Numbered from the stretch's first letter, positions 16,613 to 25,467 are shown. The stretch is DNA of 64,000 bases from Roseimaritima multifibrata (GCF_007741495.1 NZ_CP036262.1:6634001-6698000); one strand, 5' to 3'. Numbers and translations: made by a program. Notes: a model not told the origin generated them from the letters alone.

Positions 16613-18067
16613 ATGCGGGATACCACTGCGATTTTATTGGTCGACGATGACCGATACCTAGCTGAATCGATGGCACTTTGGCTGGAAGAACAAGGGTATT
16701 TCGTTCAAACGGCCGGTTCGCTGCAGGCTGCAAAGCTAGCGATCCAAGCTCAAACGTTCGATTTGCTGATCACCGATTTGCGATTGGACGATGGCGATGG
16801 CTTCGATCTGATTGCCCACTCCAAAAAAGCGGCTCCCAGCTGCGAAATCCTGGTCGTTACGGGATACGCCACCCCTCAGACGGCCATCGATGCGGTCCGA
16901 GCCGGGGCATTTGACCTGCTGACCAAACCGCTGATCGACGAAGAACTAACACTCGCGATCGATCGCGCCCAATCCCAGCGATTGATCCAAACCGAAAACG
17001 AAAGCCTCAAACAGCAACTCGACCGCCGGTTCGGGATGGAGAACATCCTCAGCCACGACTACCGGATGCTCAAACTGTTTGATGTGGTCGATAACGTTGC
17101 CGATGCCAAAGCCTCCCTGCTGGTGACGGGCGAAAACGGAACCGGAAAATCGATGATCGCCCGCGCGATCCACCGTCGAGGCAACCGGCGCGACAAACCG
17201 TTCATCGAAGTCGCCTGCGGTGCGCTTCCTGACAACCTGCTTGAAAGCGAACTGTTTGGGCACGTTGCCGGAGCCTTTACAGGGGCGTCCAACAACAAGG
17301 TTGGCAAATTCAAATTGGCCGACGGTGGGACCATTTTCCTGGACGAAATCGGCACGGCCAGCCCGGCCATGCAGGTCAAACTCCTTCGCGTCCTGCAAGA
17401 ATTGCAGTTCGAACCGCTCGGCGGCACCGAAACCGAAACGGTCGATGTCCGCGTAATCCTAGCGACCAATGAAGACCTCACGGCCAACGTGGCGGCCGGC
17501 ACTTTTCGACAGGATTTGTACTACCGAATCAACGTCGTCAATATCGAACTACCTCCTCTGCGTGAACGCGTCGGCGACATCCCATTGCTCGTAAAACACT
17601 TTTTAGAAGTGTCGATGGAATCGTTGAATCGAAAAATTGAGGGTTTCGACAGTCAAGCAATGCAAGTCCTACAACGCTACTCATGGCCGGGCAACGTCCG
17701 CGAGCTGGAGAACATTGTCGAACGAGCTACCTTGCTCTCGCGATCTCCCGTCCTCACAACCGAAGATTTACCAGCCGATATGGTCCGCGGTGAAACCCCG
17801 ACGCACTCGACCAGCCAACGCCCTGCCCCAACGGTCGCCGGCAATCGCTCCGCCTCCGAAATCGCCTACTCCATCAGCGAGGGACGAGTCGCCAGCCTAA
17901 GAGAAGCCCTAGAAGAACCAGAGCGTCAGATCATCCTGGAAACGCTACGCATGTTCCAGTGGAACCGAGCCGCCACAGCAGACGCACTAGAAATCAATCG
18001 AACAACGCTCTACAAAAAAATGAAACGACTAGGCCTAGACGATCCAAGACTCCAGTTCGCAAACTAG
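16613..18067 (+). CDS. Sigma-54-dependent response regulator (NtrC family)
   Basis: A 484-residue regulator with receiver, AAA+ and Fis-type HTH domains. The receiver has LLVDDD at 8-13 and the phospho-acceptor Asp55 (LLITDLRL). The AAA+ domain shows Walker A GENGTGKS near 172-179, the sigma-54 contact loop GAFTGA near 219-224, Walker B GGTIFLDEIG near 238-247, and the arginine-finger area ..FRQDLYYRINV. The C-terminal HTH (AATADALEINRTTLYKKMKRLGL) is Fis-like. ATG 16613 is chosen because it starts right before the receiver; 32 upstream codons of open frame are hydrophobic and not part of the family. It therefore activates sigma-54 promoters on phosphorylation; no target is visible here. Confidence 0.94.
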   Translation: MRDTTAILLVDDDRYLAESMALWLEEQGYFVQTAGSLQAAKLAIQAQTFDLLITDLRLDDGDGFDLIAHSKKAAPSCEILVVTGYATPQTAIDAVRAGAFDLLTKPLIDEELTLAIDRAQSQRLIQTENESLKQQLDRRFGMENILSHDYRMLKLFDVVDNVADAKASLLVTGENGTGKSMIARAIHRRGNRRDKPFIEVACGALPDNLLESELFGHVAGAFTGASNNKVGKFKLADGGTIFLDEIGTASPAMQVKLLRVLQELQFEPLGGTETETVDVRVILATNEDLTANVAAGTFRQDLYYRINVVNIELPPLRERVGDIPLLVKHFLEVSMESLNRKIEGFDSQAMQVLQRYSWPGNVRELENIVERATLLSRSPVLTTEDLPADMVRGETPTHSTSQRPAPTVAGNRSASEIAYSISEGRVASLREALEEPERQIILETLRMFQWNRAATADALEINRTTLYKKMKRLGLDDPRLQFAN

Positions 18068-18103
18068 CAACCGGAATTCCCAACAAAACCCAAACAGCGC
18101 TCC

Positions 18104-18198
18104 TTCACTCCTTCACTCCTTCACTCCTTCACTCCCAAACGCAGCAGGCTAAATCAACAGGCAGCGAGGCCGGACGGCTCGCGCCGTTCCGCTAAGAA
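18104..18198. repeat. TTCACTCC x4 array followed by an interspersed GC-rich element
   Basis: Four perfect TTCACTCC octamers (18104-18135) start 37 bases after the NtrC-type gene. A GGCCGGACGGCTCGCGCCG..CCGCTAAGAA element follows at 18168-18198, the reverse of the copies at 8134 and 27716. Confidence 0.9.
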
Positions 18199-18250
18199 GA
18201 GGAAGACAGAATCAAAAATCGATACTCGATTTTTTGGCAAGCCACCACCA

Positions 18251-19213
18251 CTAAGATGCGACTAAGCGATTCGTCTGCTGCCGACACCATAGCTTGAATC
18301 GGTTTTTTCGAGGCAACAATTCGACCTTCTTGGCGGGTGAATTCGTTTGCCTTTCACGGATCCACTGGACCATCAACGGGAAGAAATTGTGCTCATCCAG
18401 CACTCGTTGACGTTGTGTGATGACCGCCTCCGCAGCCTTGCGGTCGCGTTCTTCCTGAATCGCTTTTTGAATCTCTTCGATCGCTGCTTCGGGCTTGTGG
18501 ATATCGATCGCGGTAAAAGCCTCTTCCGAAAAATAGTCACCGACGTTTTGGCATCCGTAATAAAACGGATAGGCACTCGCTAAGAACGCATCCGACAATT
18601 TCTCCGTCATGTAATTCGGAAGACGCTGATTCTCTAGCGCCAAATGAAATCGATATGGGGCAATCGCATCCCACTTATCGGCGATCTCGCGGAAGCCACG
18701 GCCGTACAGATGAAAGTCATCCCCGAGAGCTTCCTTTAACATCGAAACAAACCGCTGCCGCTGTACATGATCAGGGGTGATCGCCTTGGTCGATATCACC
18801 GCACTGATCAATCCGCTCTTTTCAGGCGCGGAATCCGCAATTTCGTCGTACCCCCAAGCCGCTCGCTCATCCTGGTCGCGGTCCACTCCGACGTGCCACG
18901 GATGGGCTTGGTGATAATCCAACCGACGTGGGTGGCGGACGGAATGACAGGTTATAAACCAACGGAACTGAGCGACAAAACACTCGCGATAACGTCGCAG
19001 CGCAGGCGGCTCTGCAGAAAAGAAATAGGTTTGATCCGGCGGGACATTCACCGTCATCCGCTCGGGAACCTCTTCATAAACCACCCACGCGTCACACGAT
19101 TCAAGCGGTTCGTTGACCACAAACTGAAAATCTTCCCAGACACCCTTGCCACCAGGAGTCTGCCTGAGCAAGGGCCAATCGGGAAACGGAGTGGTCACTA
19201 GAACTCGAGGCAT
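18251..19213 (-). CDS. Glycosyltransferase family 10 (fucosyltransferase-like)
   Basis: A 320-residue protein that fits GT10, the alpha-1,3/1,4-fucosyltransferase family. The diagnostic C-terminal block is present at about 190-225: PYRFHLALENQRLPNYMTEK followed by LSDAFLASAYPFYYG, which corresponds to the GDP-sugar binding FHIAFENS..DYVTEKLW.A..AGTVPVYWG region. It would transfer L-fucose or a related GDP-linked 6-deoxy sugar to a surface glycan. It lies downstream of a DegT-type dehydrase and a GDP-fucose/colitose synthase-type gene on the same strand, which suggests that the three make and use one sugar. Confidence 0.75.
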   Translation of the reverse strand: MPRVLVTTPFPDWPLLRQTPGGKGVWEDFQFVVNEPLESCDAWVVYEEVPERMTVNVPPDQTYFFSAEPPALRRYRECFVAQFRWFITCHSVRHPRRLDYHQAHPWHVGVDRDQDERAAWGYDEIADSAPEKSGLISAVISTKAITPDHVQRQRFVSMLKEALGDDFHLYGRGFREIADKWDAIAPYRFHLALENQRLPNYMTEKLSDAFLASAYPFYYGCQNVGDYFSEEAFTAIDIHKPEAAIEEIQKAIQEERDRKAAEAVITQRQRVLDEHNFFPLMVQWIRERQTNSPAKKVELLPRKNRFKLWCRQQTNRLVAS

Positions 19214-19315
19214 GGACTCTACTTCCTACAGAGGTAAATCAGTTCAAGACTTCCATCCAAACCCGAAAGGTCATGGGGTTCGTTCCGATTGGCGATCGTT
19301 TTACGACTCGCCCGC

Positions 19316-20596
19316 TTAAGCGACTTTGTGGATGGATGATGTCCGAGACACCTTGGCGATGCTGGCATCCAACGTCTCCAGCATCCGCTGGAACACCACG
19401 TCGTCGAACCCGGGGCTTAGCCCCAAGTAAAACCCGCGTTGATGGATCTGATCGGCTCCTCGATAGGCGGACGGATCAACATCGCCCAGGATTGCGGCGG
19501 CTGGCTGACGAGCCAGATTGCCTGCCACGATCGGACGGGTCTCAATCCCTTTCGATTCCAATTCCGTCGTCAGTTCGCCACGACGATCGGCCAAAGCTCC
19601 AGAAAGCATCACGGGCAATGCAAAAGGACTTCCTTCGCCGCCGCGTGGCACCTTGGGAGTCGACAGCCCTGGATGAGCCGCAACAAAGTCGTCGAAACGG
19701 GTGGCCAATTCACGGCGTCGATCATTCATCGCTGGCAGCTTGACCAACTGATGCATCCCAAATGCGGCCTGCAATTCAGTCGGTCGCAAATTGAATCCCC
19801 AATTCACGAACAGGTAACGAGAATCGATCGCTGGCGATGCGTCGGCAACCTGATTCTGCAATCCACGACTCCAGCCGTGCGCTCGCAGCACTCGCAGTTC
19901 GTCCGCCTGTTCCTCGCTGGTGCAGGTAACCATCCCTCCTTCCATCGTCGTCATGTGATGGGAAAAGAAGAAGCTAAAGCTGCCTCCCAGGCCAAACGTC
20001 CCGACATGCTGATCATCGAACTTCGCGCCCAATGCTTCGCAGCAATCCTCAATCAACAACAGATCGTGCTCATTGCAGAATGCACGGATCGCATCCATCG
20101 CACAGGGATTGCCCATCAAGTGAACGGCAAAGAAACATTTGGTACGCGGAGTCAAACGGCGTCGCATGTCGTCCAAATCGACGTTTAACGTCTGCGGATC
20201 AACATCGACCAATTCGACTTTTAACCCAGCCATCGCAATCGACCAGACCTGAGTCGGCCAAGTCACAACAGGCACCAAGACTTCGTCACCCGGCTGCAAT
20301 TTTGGATTCAGTGGATTGACCAACTGATAAGCCAACAACAGATCGGCAGACGACCCACTGTTTACCATCACCGCGTCGGTGGCGCCAACGTAATCAGCAA
20401 ACTGACGCTCGAAAGCTCGCGTTCGCTGGCCCATGGATGTCTGAAAATCGACCATGCACTCGATGGCTTCCCCGATCTCATCAACGCCGTAAGTCGGCAT
20501 GGTCAGAGGAAACCAATACTTCGGATTGGACTGGGTCGCATCCGGAAGAGCGTCCTGCAACCAAGTCTGCATCGTCTGTCGTGTCGCGTCGTTCAT
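19316..20596 (-). CDS. DegT-fold PLP-dependent sugar 3-dehydrase (ColD/E1-like)
   Basis: A 426-residue member of the DegT/DnrJ/EryC1/StrS family. The PLP-site motifs NSGSSADLLLAY (79-90) and IEDCCEALGAKF (182-193) match the family, but the lysine that normally binds PLP is replaced: the segment reads FSHHMTTMEGG (211-221), with His213/His214. Histidine at this place is known for the 3-dehydrases ColD (GDP-4-keto-6-deoxymannose) and E1/RfbH (CDP-4-keto-6-deoxyglucose), which remove the C3 hydroxyl instead of transaminating. IEDCC also matches E1. So I call a 3-deoxysugar dehydrase, not an aminotransferase. The substrate nucleotide is not visible; the GDP-sugar neighbours favour the ColD reaction. 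Confidence 0.8.
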   Translation of the reverse strand: MNDATRQTMQTWLQDALPDATQSNPKYWFPLTMPTYGVDEIGEAIECMVDFQTSMGQRTRAFERQFADYVGATDAVMVNSGSSADLLLAYQLVNPLNPKLQPGDEVLVPVVTWPTQVWSIAMAGLKVELVDVDPQTLNVDLDDMRRRLTPRTKCFFAVHLMGNPCAMDAIRAFCNEHDLLLIEDCCEALGAKFDDQHVGTFGLGGSFSFFFSHHMTTMEGGMVTCTSEEQADELRVLRAHGWSRGLQNQVADASPAIDSRYLFVNWGFNLRPTELQAAFGMHQLVKLPAMNDRRRELATRFDDFVAAHPGLSTPKVPRGGEGSPFALPVMLSGALADRRGELTTELESKGIETRPIVAGNLARQPAAAILGDVDPSAYRGADQIHQRGFYLGLSPGFDDVVFQRMLETLDASIAKVSRTSSIHKVA

Positions 20597-20707
20597 CCCT
20601 GAAATTCTCAGTAAGAGTCCATTGTCAGGCCAAGCCTACGATGGGGCTGGCCACTAACTTGTCATCAATTTTGTAATCAACCGCTGCTGGAATGTGAGTC
20701 TTTCCAG

Positions 20708-20773
20708 TGTCGCCTTTCGCTCCGCGAAAGAACGTTTTCTTGTGAGCATTCTTTCGCGGAGCGAAAGGCGACA
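20708..20773. repeat. 66-bp perfect palindrome (25-bp arms)
   Basis: Left arm 20708-20732 (TGTCGCCTTTCGCTCCGCG...) and right arm 20749-20773 are perfectly complementary; the 16-base loop is CGTTTTCTTGTGAGCA. Diverged copies with the same loop lie at 15615-15680 and related ones at 21895-21950 and 45967-46025. It fills the gap between the SDR gene and the 3-dehydrase gene, 6 bases from the SDR stop, and could end or attenuate their shared transcript. Confidence 0.95.
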
Positions 20774-20779
20774 AACACC

Positions 20780-21715
20780 CTACTTATTTTTCACCAGTTC
20801 TCTGTATTCTTTGACGGTTCGCTGAATCCCTGTGTCCAAATCAACCTGAGCCTCAAAGCCGAGGGATTTCAGACGCGTGGTATCAGTACATTTTCGAGGC
20901 ATCCCGTCGGGCTTGGTCACATCCCACTCGATGCGTCCTTGATACCCTGTCGCTGCAGCGATCCGAGTTGCCAATTCTGCGATCGACAGGTCGACACCGG
21001 TCCCCAAATTGACAATCTGACCATCGTCCGTCGATTCAAACAGGTACAGCATCCCGGCAACCACGTCATCAACATGGATGAATTCACGTCGAGCCGATCC
21101 GGTGCCCCACAGCGTGATCACCTCCACTCCCTGATCAACCGCGTCACAAAACCGGCGGACCAAAGCACTCAATACGTGGCTATTTTTCAGATCGAAATGG
21201 TCGCCCGTCCCATAGATATTGCACGGCATCGGCAGGACACACTGCATCCCGTACTGCTCACGATAAGCCTGAGCCAACCGGAGCGCCGCAATTTTGGAGA
21301 GGGCATACCCTTCGTTTGTCGGTTCCAGCGGACCGCTCAGCAACGCCTCTTCCTGCATCGGTTGCTCGCACGCGCGAGGATAGATACAGGTGCTACCCAG
21401 CAGGAGCAATTTTTCAACGCCAAATCGATGGCATGCGCTCAACTGATGGACGGCGATCCGCAGATTATTTTCAAGAAAGCCAACAGGATCGGCAACGTTT
21501 GCCGCAATCCCACCGACCTGAGCCGCCAACAAAAAAGCAAATTGCGGGCGATGTGCCTCAAACCAAGCATCCACACTCCTCGAATCACACAGATCCAGCT
21601 CATCACGGCCAGGCGTGAGAACGTCGGTGAAACCAGCACCTCGCAATGACTGCGCGAACTGGCCGCCCACCATTCCCGTGGCACCTGTCACCAGTATGCG
21701 ATCGCTAAGTTCCAT
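20780..21715 (-). CDS. GDP-L-fucose/colitose synthase-type epimerase-reductase
   Basis: A 311-residue extended SDR. It has the NADP motif GATGMVG (11-17) and a catalytic set that matches GDP-fucose synthase residue for residue: Ser108 and Cys110 in GSTCIYP, Tyr137 and Lys141 in YALSK, and His180 in NSHVL. Cys and His are the epimerisation pair. The enzyme would epimerise and reduce a GDP-4-keto-6-deoxyhexose. The colitose enzyme ColC belongs to the same family, and the next gene is a ColD-like dehydrase, so GDP-colitose is a real alternative to GDP-fucose. Start: ATG 21715, with AAGGA six bases upstream, in preference to Met at 21736. No GDP-mannose 4,6-dehydratase lies in the window. Confidence 0.85.
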   Translation of the reverse strand: MELSDRILVTGATGMVGGQFAQSLRGAGFTDVLTPGRDELDLCDSRSVDAWFEAHRPQFAFLLAAQVGGIAANVADPVGFLENNLRIAVHQLSACHRFGVEKLLLLGSTCIYPRACEQPMQEEALLSGPLEPTNEGYALSKIAALRLAQAYREQYGMQCVLPMPCNIYGTGDHFDLKNSHVLSALVRRFCDAVDQGVEVITLWGTGSARREFIHVDDVVAGMLYLFESTDDGQIVNLGTGVDLSIAELATRIAAATGYQGRIEWDVTKPDGMPRKCTDTTRLKSLGFEAQVDLDTGIQRTVKEYRELVKNK

Positions 21716-21894
21716 GGGAATTCCTTTTCCCGGCATTAATTTAAATCCATTGAGCCGGAATCATGAGTAATCCCCTCAAAAGCGTCAAGAGGAAACTGCA
21801 GGTTCCAGGATCGAGCAGCCTTCGGAGAGGTTGAATTGCTGGAGGAAGCGGCTGAAGCCCGATGCCAAGTACTTTCTTAGCGGAGAAAGAATGT

Positions 21895-21950
21895 AGCCTT
21901 TCACGCCGCGAAAGTAGCTTGAAAGGAGCGTTCTTTCGCTCGGGAGATGC
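21895..21950. repeat. Diverged copy of the CGCCTTTCGCTC palindrome
   Basis: AGCCTTTCACGCCGCGAAAG (21895 onwards) is followed by GTTCTTTCGCTCGGGA; this is a degraded form of the 66-bp palindrome at 20708. It sits directly before the 213-bp tandem array. Confidence 0.6.
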
Positions 21951-21968
21951 AAAGAACAAGTAAAAAAA

Positions 21969-22950
21969 CCTGGCTCCCCTCGCCCTCAAAACAAGCTCGC
22001 TTAAAACAGGTTGGATATTGAATCAACGGTTCGCCAGCTAGTTCAGTTGAATGCGATTCAAAGGCTTGTTTAGGGGCGAGGGAAGCCAGATTTTGATCAG
22101 TTATAAACTTCACCTCCCCCGCGAAAGCCCCCTCCCTCCAGGACGCGTTCGCTAGGGACATGGAAAGAATAAGCAAAAAAACCTGGCTCCCCTCGCCCTC
22201 AAAACAAGCTCGCTAAAAACAGGTTGAATATTGAATCAACGGTTCGCCAGCTAGTTCAATTGAGTGCGATTAAAAGGCTTGTTTAGGGGCGAGAGAAGCC
22301 AGATTTTGATCAGTTATAAACTTCACCTCCCCCGCGAAAGCCCCCTCCCTCCAGGACGCGTTCGCTAGGGACATGGAAAGAATAAGCAAAAAAACCTGGC
22401 TCCCCTCGCCCTCAAAACAAGCTCGCTAAAAACAGGTTGAATATTGAATCAACGGTTCGCCAGCTAGTTCAATTGAGTGCAATTAAAAGGCTTGTTTAGG
22501 GGCGAGGGAAGCCAGATTTTGATCAGTTATAAACTTCACCTCCCCCGCGAAAGCCCCCTCCCTCCAGGACGCGTTCGCTAGGGACATGGAAAGAATAAGT
22601 AAAAAAACCTGGCTCCCCTCGCCCTCAAAACAAGCTCGCTTAAAACAGGTTGGATATTGAATCAACGGTTCGCCAGCTAGTTCAGTTGAATGCGATTCAA
22701 AGGCTTGTTTAGGGGCGAGGGAAGCCAGATTTTGATCAGTTATAAACTTCACCTCCCCCGCGAAAGCCCCCTCCCTCCAGGACGCGTTCGCTAGGGACAT
22801 GGAAAGAATAAGCAAAAAAACCTGGCTCCCCTCGCCCTCAAAACAAGCTCGCTAAAAACAGGTTGGATATTGAATCAACGGTTCGCCAGCTAGTTCAATT
22901 GAGTGCGATTAAAAGGCTTGTTTTGGGGGAGAGGGGCTGGGGGAGAGGGG
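21969..22950. repeat. 213-bp tandem repeat, five units
   Basis: Units begin with CCTGGCTCCCCTCGCCCTC at 21969, 22182, 22395, 22608 and 22821, an exact 213-base period. Each unit holds a hairpin-like element of about 120 bases, with CTGGCTCCCCTCGCCC..AAACAAGC at one end and GCTTGTTTAGGGGCGAGGGA..CCAG at the other, then a conserved spacer of about 90 bases with TTTTGATCAGTTATAAACTTC. Units 1 and 4 share one set of variants (GCTTAAAAC, TTGAATGCGATTC), units 2, 3 and 5 another (GCTAAAAAC, TTGAGTGC.ATTA). The fifth unit breaks off at about 22920 into a G-rich GGGGGAGAGGGG stretch. Because 213 is a multiple of three, open frames of 91 and 110 codons appear but have no other coding support. Confidence 0.95.
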
Positions 22951-23040
22951 GCCGACAGAGGAAGACAAGGCGTGACATAACCGCTTGAAATGCAGGGCGT
23001 TATCCAGGCCTGCACTGCAAAATCGCCTCGCGGAAATCCC

Positions 23041-23238
23041 CCCTCTCCCCCAAGCAAGCTCCGCCAAATTAAACGAAAAGGCCGAGACCACGGAATGAGC
23101 TAGCTAAGGTTTCTTCCGCAACAAAGAGCTTGCTTAGGGGCGAGGGGAGCCAGACTTTCGCCAGTTATAAATTTCACGTCCCCCACGAAAGGCGACAATC
23201 ACTAAATCAGCAAGCCGCTCGCGCCGTACCGCTAAGAA
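23041..23238. repeat. Diverged relative of the 213-bp unit joined to interspersed elements
   Basis: CCCTCTCCCCCAAGCAAGC (near 23040) and GAGCTTGCTTAGGGGCGAGGGGAGCCAG (near 23126-23153) repeat the end motifs of the tandem unit, followed by the same GCCAGTTATAAATTTCAC spacer start. The spacer then passes into CGAAAGGCGACAATCACTAAATCAGCAAGCCGCTCGCGCC..CCGCTAAGAA, the joined element also seen at 8134-8242. Confidence 0.7.
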
Positions 23239-23270
23239 AAATCGCAAAACAAACCATGCGGCGAATTCTT

Positions 23271-24560
23271 TTAAAACTCGACCGTTGGTTCTTCGTTCCC
23301 TCTTTGGTGCCGCAGCTGCTGCATGGTGGAGATAATCGCTTCGGCTTGCCAGGCTACGGCTTGTCGCCAGTCCCCTTTTTTCACCGCGGCTTCAGCTTTT
23401 GCTTGCTGCTCGTCAATCGTTTCCCAGCGCACCTGCCAGCCCTTCTCTTCGGCGGCATCTCGCAGGGCTTGAACCGTCCCGGCCAGCCGCTCGGCGAACT
23501 CTGCGGTTGGCTTCGCCGAATAACGTCGATACGGTCCTCGGCCTCTGGGACCACTTCCCCCGCTCTGCCCGCTGGCGCCCGCAGGTGGTCCGCTGCCAAA
23601 ACAATACCACGCAGTAAACAAAGCCAACCCGGCCGAAAAAACCAAAGCCCCTCCGACCGCTGGCCAAATCCCTTGAATCGCAAACACGATTGCTAGCAAA
23701 GCGCCAACAATCATCATCACCGGCAGCAACACCGGCGGGGAACGACGTATTCGAGGCCCAGAGACGGAGACACCGCTTTGATTAAAATTCGCATTCACGC
23801 AAAGCGAGATGACGGTGATATTGTCCGGTCCTCCACGTAGGTTCGCCAGATCGACCAAGACTCGATTGACTTTTTCCGGCGGCAAACAGCCCAGCAAGAT
23901 ACCGATCTCTTCGTCTTCGACCGGGCCGGTCAGACCATCGCTGCACAACAGGTAGCGGTCTCCCTCAAGCGCCGGCCAGGGACCTTCCATATCGACCTGC
24001 AGTTCAGGACTGGGGCCCAATGACCGGGTGATCACGTTTTTGGGGATCGCTCGGCTGAGTTCACTATTTGGCTGGACGTGACCATTGGCTTCCATTTCCC
24101 AAGCCAAACTGTGGTCAAACGTCAGTTGTTCGAACACGTCGCGGCGCAAGCGATAGACTCGGCTGTCTCCCACGTGCCCCACCACAATCCCATCGGGCAC
24201 CAAGGCAAGTGCACTCAGGGTGGTCCCCATATTATGGAATTCGGGGTTACTCTGCCCTTTTAGATAGACCTCACGATTCGCTTCATGAATCGCTCCACGC
24301 AGGGCTTCGGGGATCGGAGCCATCGAATCGCGGAGGTAGTGCTGAGGAATTCGCTCCGCCGCCATCTGGCTGGCCAATTCGCCCGCGGCGTGAGCTCCCA
24401 TGCCATCGGCGACAACAAACAGATGTCCCCGTTTTGTAAAGCGAGCCTCCGAATCGGCCACCACGGTCGCCGCGGAATCTTGGTTATTCGCACGCCGCAT
24501 CCCAATGTCCGATAGCATCGCATGCTCAATCGCGGCGTTCCAGTAATCGGAGTCGGACAT
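23271..24560 (-). CDS. Membrane-anchored PP2C-type Ser/Thr protein phosphatase
   Basis: A 429-residue protein: a PP2C catalytic domain (about 1-255), two hydrophobic segments (about 272-320), a Gly/Pro/Arg-rich linker and a C-terminal helical region with AEAAVKKGDWRQAVAWQAEAI. Metal-binding motifs are present: DIGMRRANNQD near 18-28, VVADGMGAHAAGE near 50-62, GHVGDSRVYRLR near 123-134, LLCSDGLTG and a final GGPDNITVI. It removes phosphate from Ser/Thr (Mn/Mg dependent) and is tied to the membrane. An FHA-like protein lies 4.7 kb away, but no Ser/Thr kinase is in the window. The C-terminal part has no family name that I recognise. Confidence 0.9.
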   Translation of the reverse strand: MSDSDYWNAAIEHAMLSDIGMRRANNQDSAATVVADSEARFTKRGHLFVVADGMGAHAAGELASQMAAERIPQHYLRDSMAPIPEALRGAIHEANREVYLKGQSNPEFHNMGTTLSALALVPDGIVVGHVGDSRVYRLRRDVFEQLTFDHSLAWEMEANGHVQPNSELSRAIPKNVITRSLGPSPELQVDMEGPWPALEGDRYLLCSDGLTGPVEDEEIGILLGCLPPEKVNRVLVDLANLRGGPDNITVISLCVNANFNQSGVSVSGPRIRRSPPVLLPVMMIVGALLAIVFAIQGIWPAVGGALVFSAGLALFTAWYCFGSGPPAGASGQSGGSGPRGRGPYRRYSAKPTAEFAERLAGTVQALRDAAEEKGWQVRWETIDEQQAKAEAAVKKGDWRQAVAWQAEAIISTMQQLRHQRGNEEPTVEF

Positions 24561-24868
24561 ACTTACAGGGATTCAAAGGGAGTTTTAGGCAAAGGACCAG
24601 TGTAACCTGTCCGACGCCAGCATTGTATCGGTTGGCAAAATCGATCTGGATCGCTCCCCTCCGACTTTGCTACGGTCCCCAATACGTCGGCTCCCCTTCC
24701 GTCTGAGGACCGTCGATACAACCAATGTCGCCTTTCGCAGCGCAACAATCGTCACGAAAGAACTCAACCGTTGATTCAAGCGGGGCTGGAACGGTTGCGA
24801 ACCCGACCATTCCGTTCAGATAACCGTCAAACGCTCACCTCCCAAAAACCTTCAAACCGAACGCCAGC
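24561..24868. other. Divergent intergenic region, no gene
   Basis: It separates the PP2C gene from the PEGA lipoprotein gene. The only recognisable element is a short TGTCGCCTTTCGCAGCGCAAC copy at 24727. It must carry the promoters for both directions, but I cannot point to clear -35/-10 boxes. Confidence 0.5.
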
Positions 24869-25390
24869 ATGGGAATTTCCTACATCCCCACCCGAAAGGC
24901 AGGGCTGATAGCCACAATCGCGATGACGGTTGTCGCTAGTGGCTGCGTTCGCCGCCGGATGACGGTCCGTACGACTCCCCCCGGAGCGATCGTGTCGGTC
25001 GACAACCAAACGATCGGAACCTCGCCGGCCTCCTCCTCGTTTACCTACTACGGCACCCGCGAATTCCGAATCGAAAAAGACGGCTACGAAACCGAAACGA
25101 TCCAGAGGCGATTAAATCCACCCTGGTACGAATACCCACCGCTCGATTTCATCACCGAGACGTTGTGGCCATGGGAGATCCGCGACGAACGGATCATCGA
25201 CATCGAACTAGTCCCTAAAAAGATCCCAGCAATAGATGAAGTGCTAGGACGAGCCGACCAACTCCGCGGACAAGCAAGATCAGGAGTCGTCACCGCCCCC
25301 CTAGAAACAACTTCACCGCCAACCCTGCCGCTCCCATCCACCCCCCAAGGCCTCCCACAAGGAGGAGTCCCCGCGGTCATCGGGAACTAG
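24869..25390 (+). CDS. PEGA-domain lipoprotein
   Basis: A 173-residue lipoprotein. The N-terminal hydrophobic stretch ends in the lipobox VASGC (Cys26 becomes the lipidated residue). One PEGA domain follows (VRTTPPGAIVSVDNQTIGTSPASSSFTYYGTREFRIEKDGYE.. region, about 32-80), with the PPGA..V..NG..G.tP pattern. The tail is Pro-rich. PEGA domains bind or pack against envelope components in surface proteins; no specific partner is visible. It converges with mlaD. Confidence 0.85.
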   Translation: MGISYIPTRKAGLIATIAMTVVASGCVRRRMTVRTTPPGAIVSVDNQTIGTSPASSSFTYYGTREFRIEKDGYETETIQRRLNPPWYEYPPLDFITETLWPWEIRDERIIDIELVPKKIPAIDEVLGRADQLRGQARSGVVTAPLETTSPPTLPLPSTPQGLPQGGVPAVIGN

Positions 25391-25467
25391 GAAGGCATCA
25401 AACGATCCCAACCCGCTCGGAAACCGTCACCAATACATTGCACGTCTCGAGCGAAAGGCGACAAACG

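Noticed and set aside
19316-20596. Sugar aminotransferase
   Set aside because: Although the fold is DegT/StrS, the PLP lysine is replaced by His, so transamination is unlikely and a 3-dehydrase is the better call.
21901-22815. Open frames of 91 and 110 codons on the minus strand within the 213-bp array
   Set aside because: They exist because the period is a multiple of three. They have no leader, domain or start context, and the sequence is explained by hairpin-like repeat units.
21969-22950. CRISPR array
   Set aside because: The repeats are 213 bases long and contiguous; there are no short repeats with unique spacers and no cas genes.
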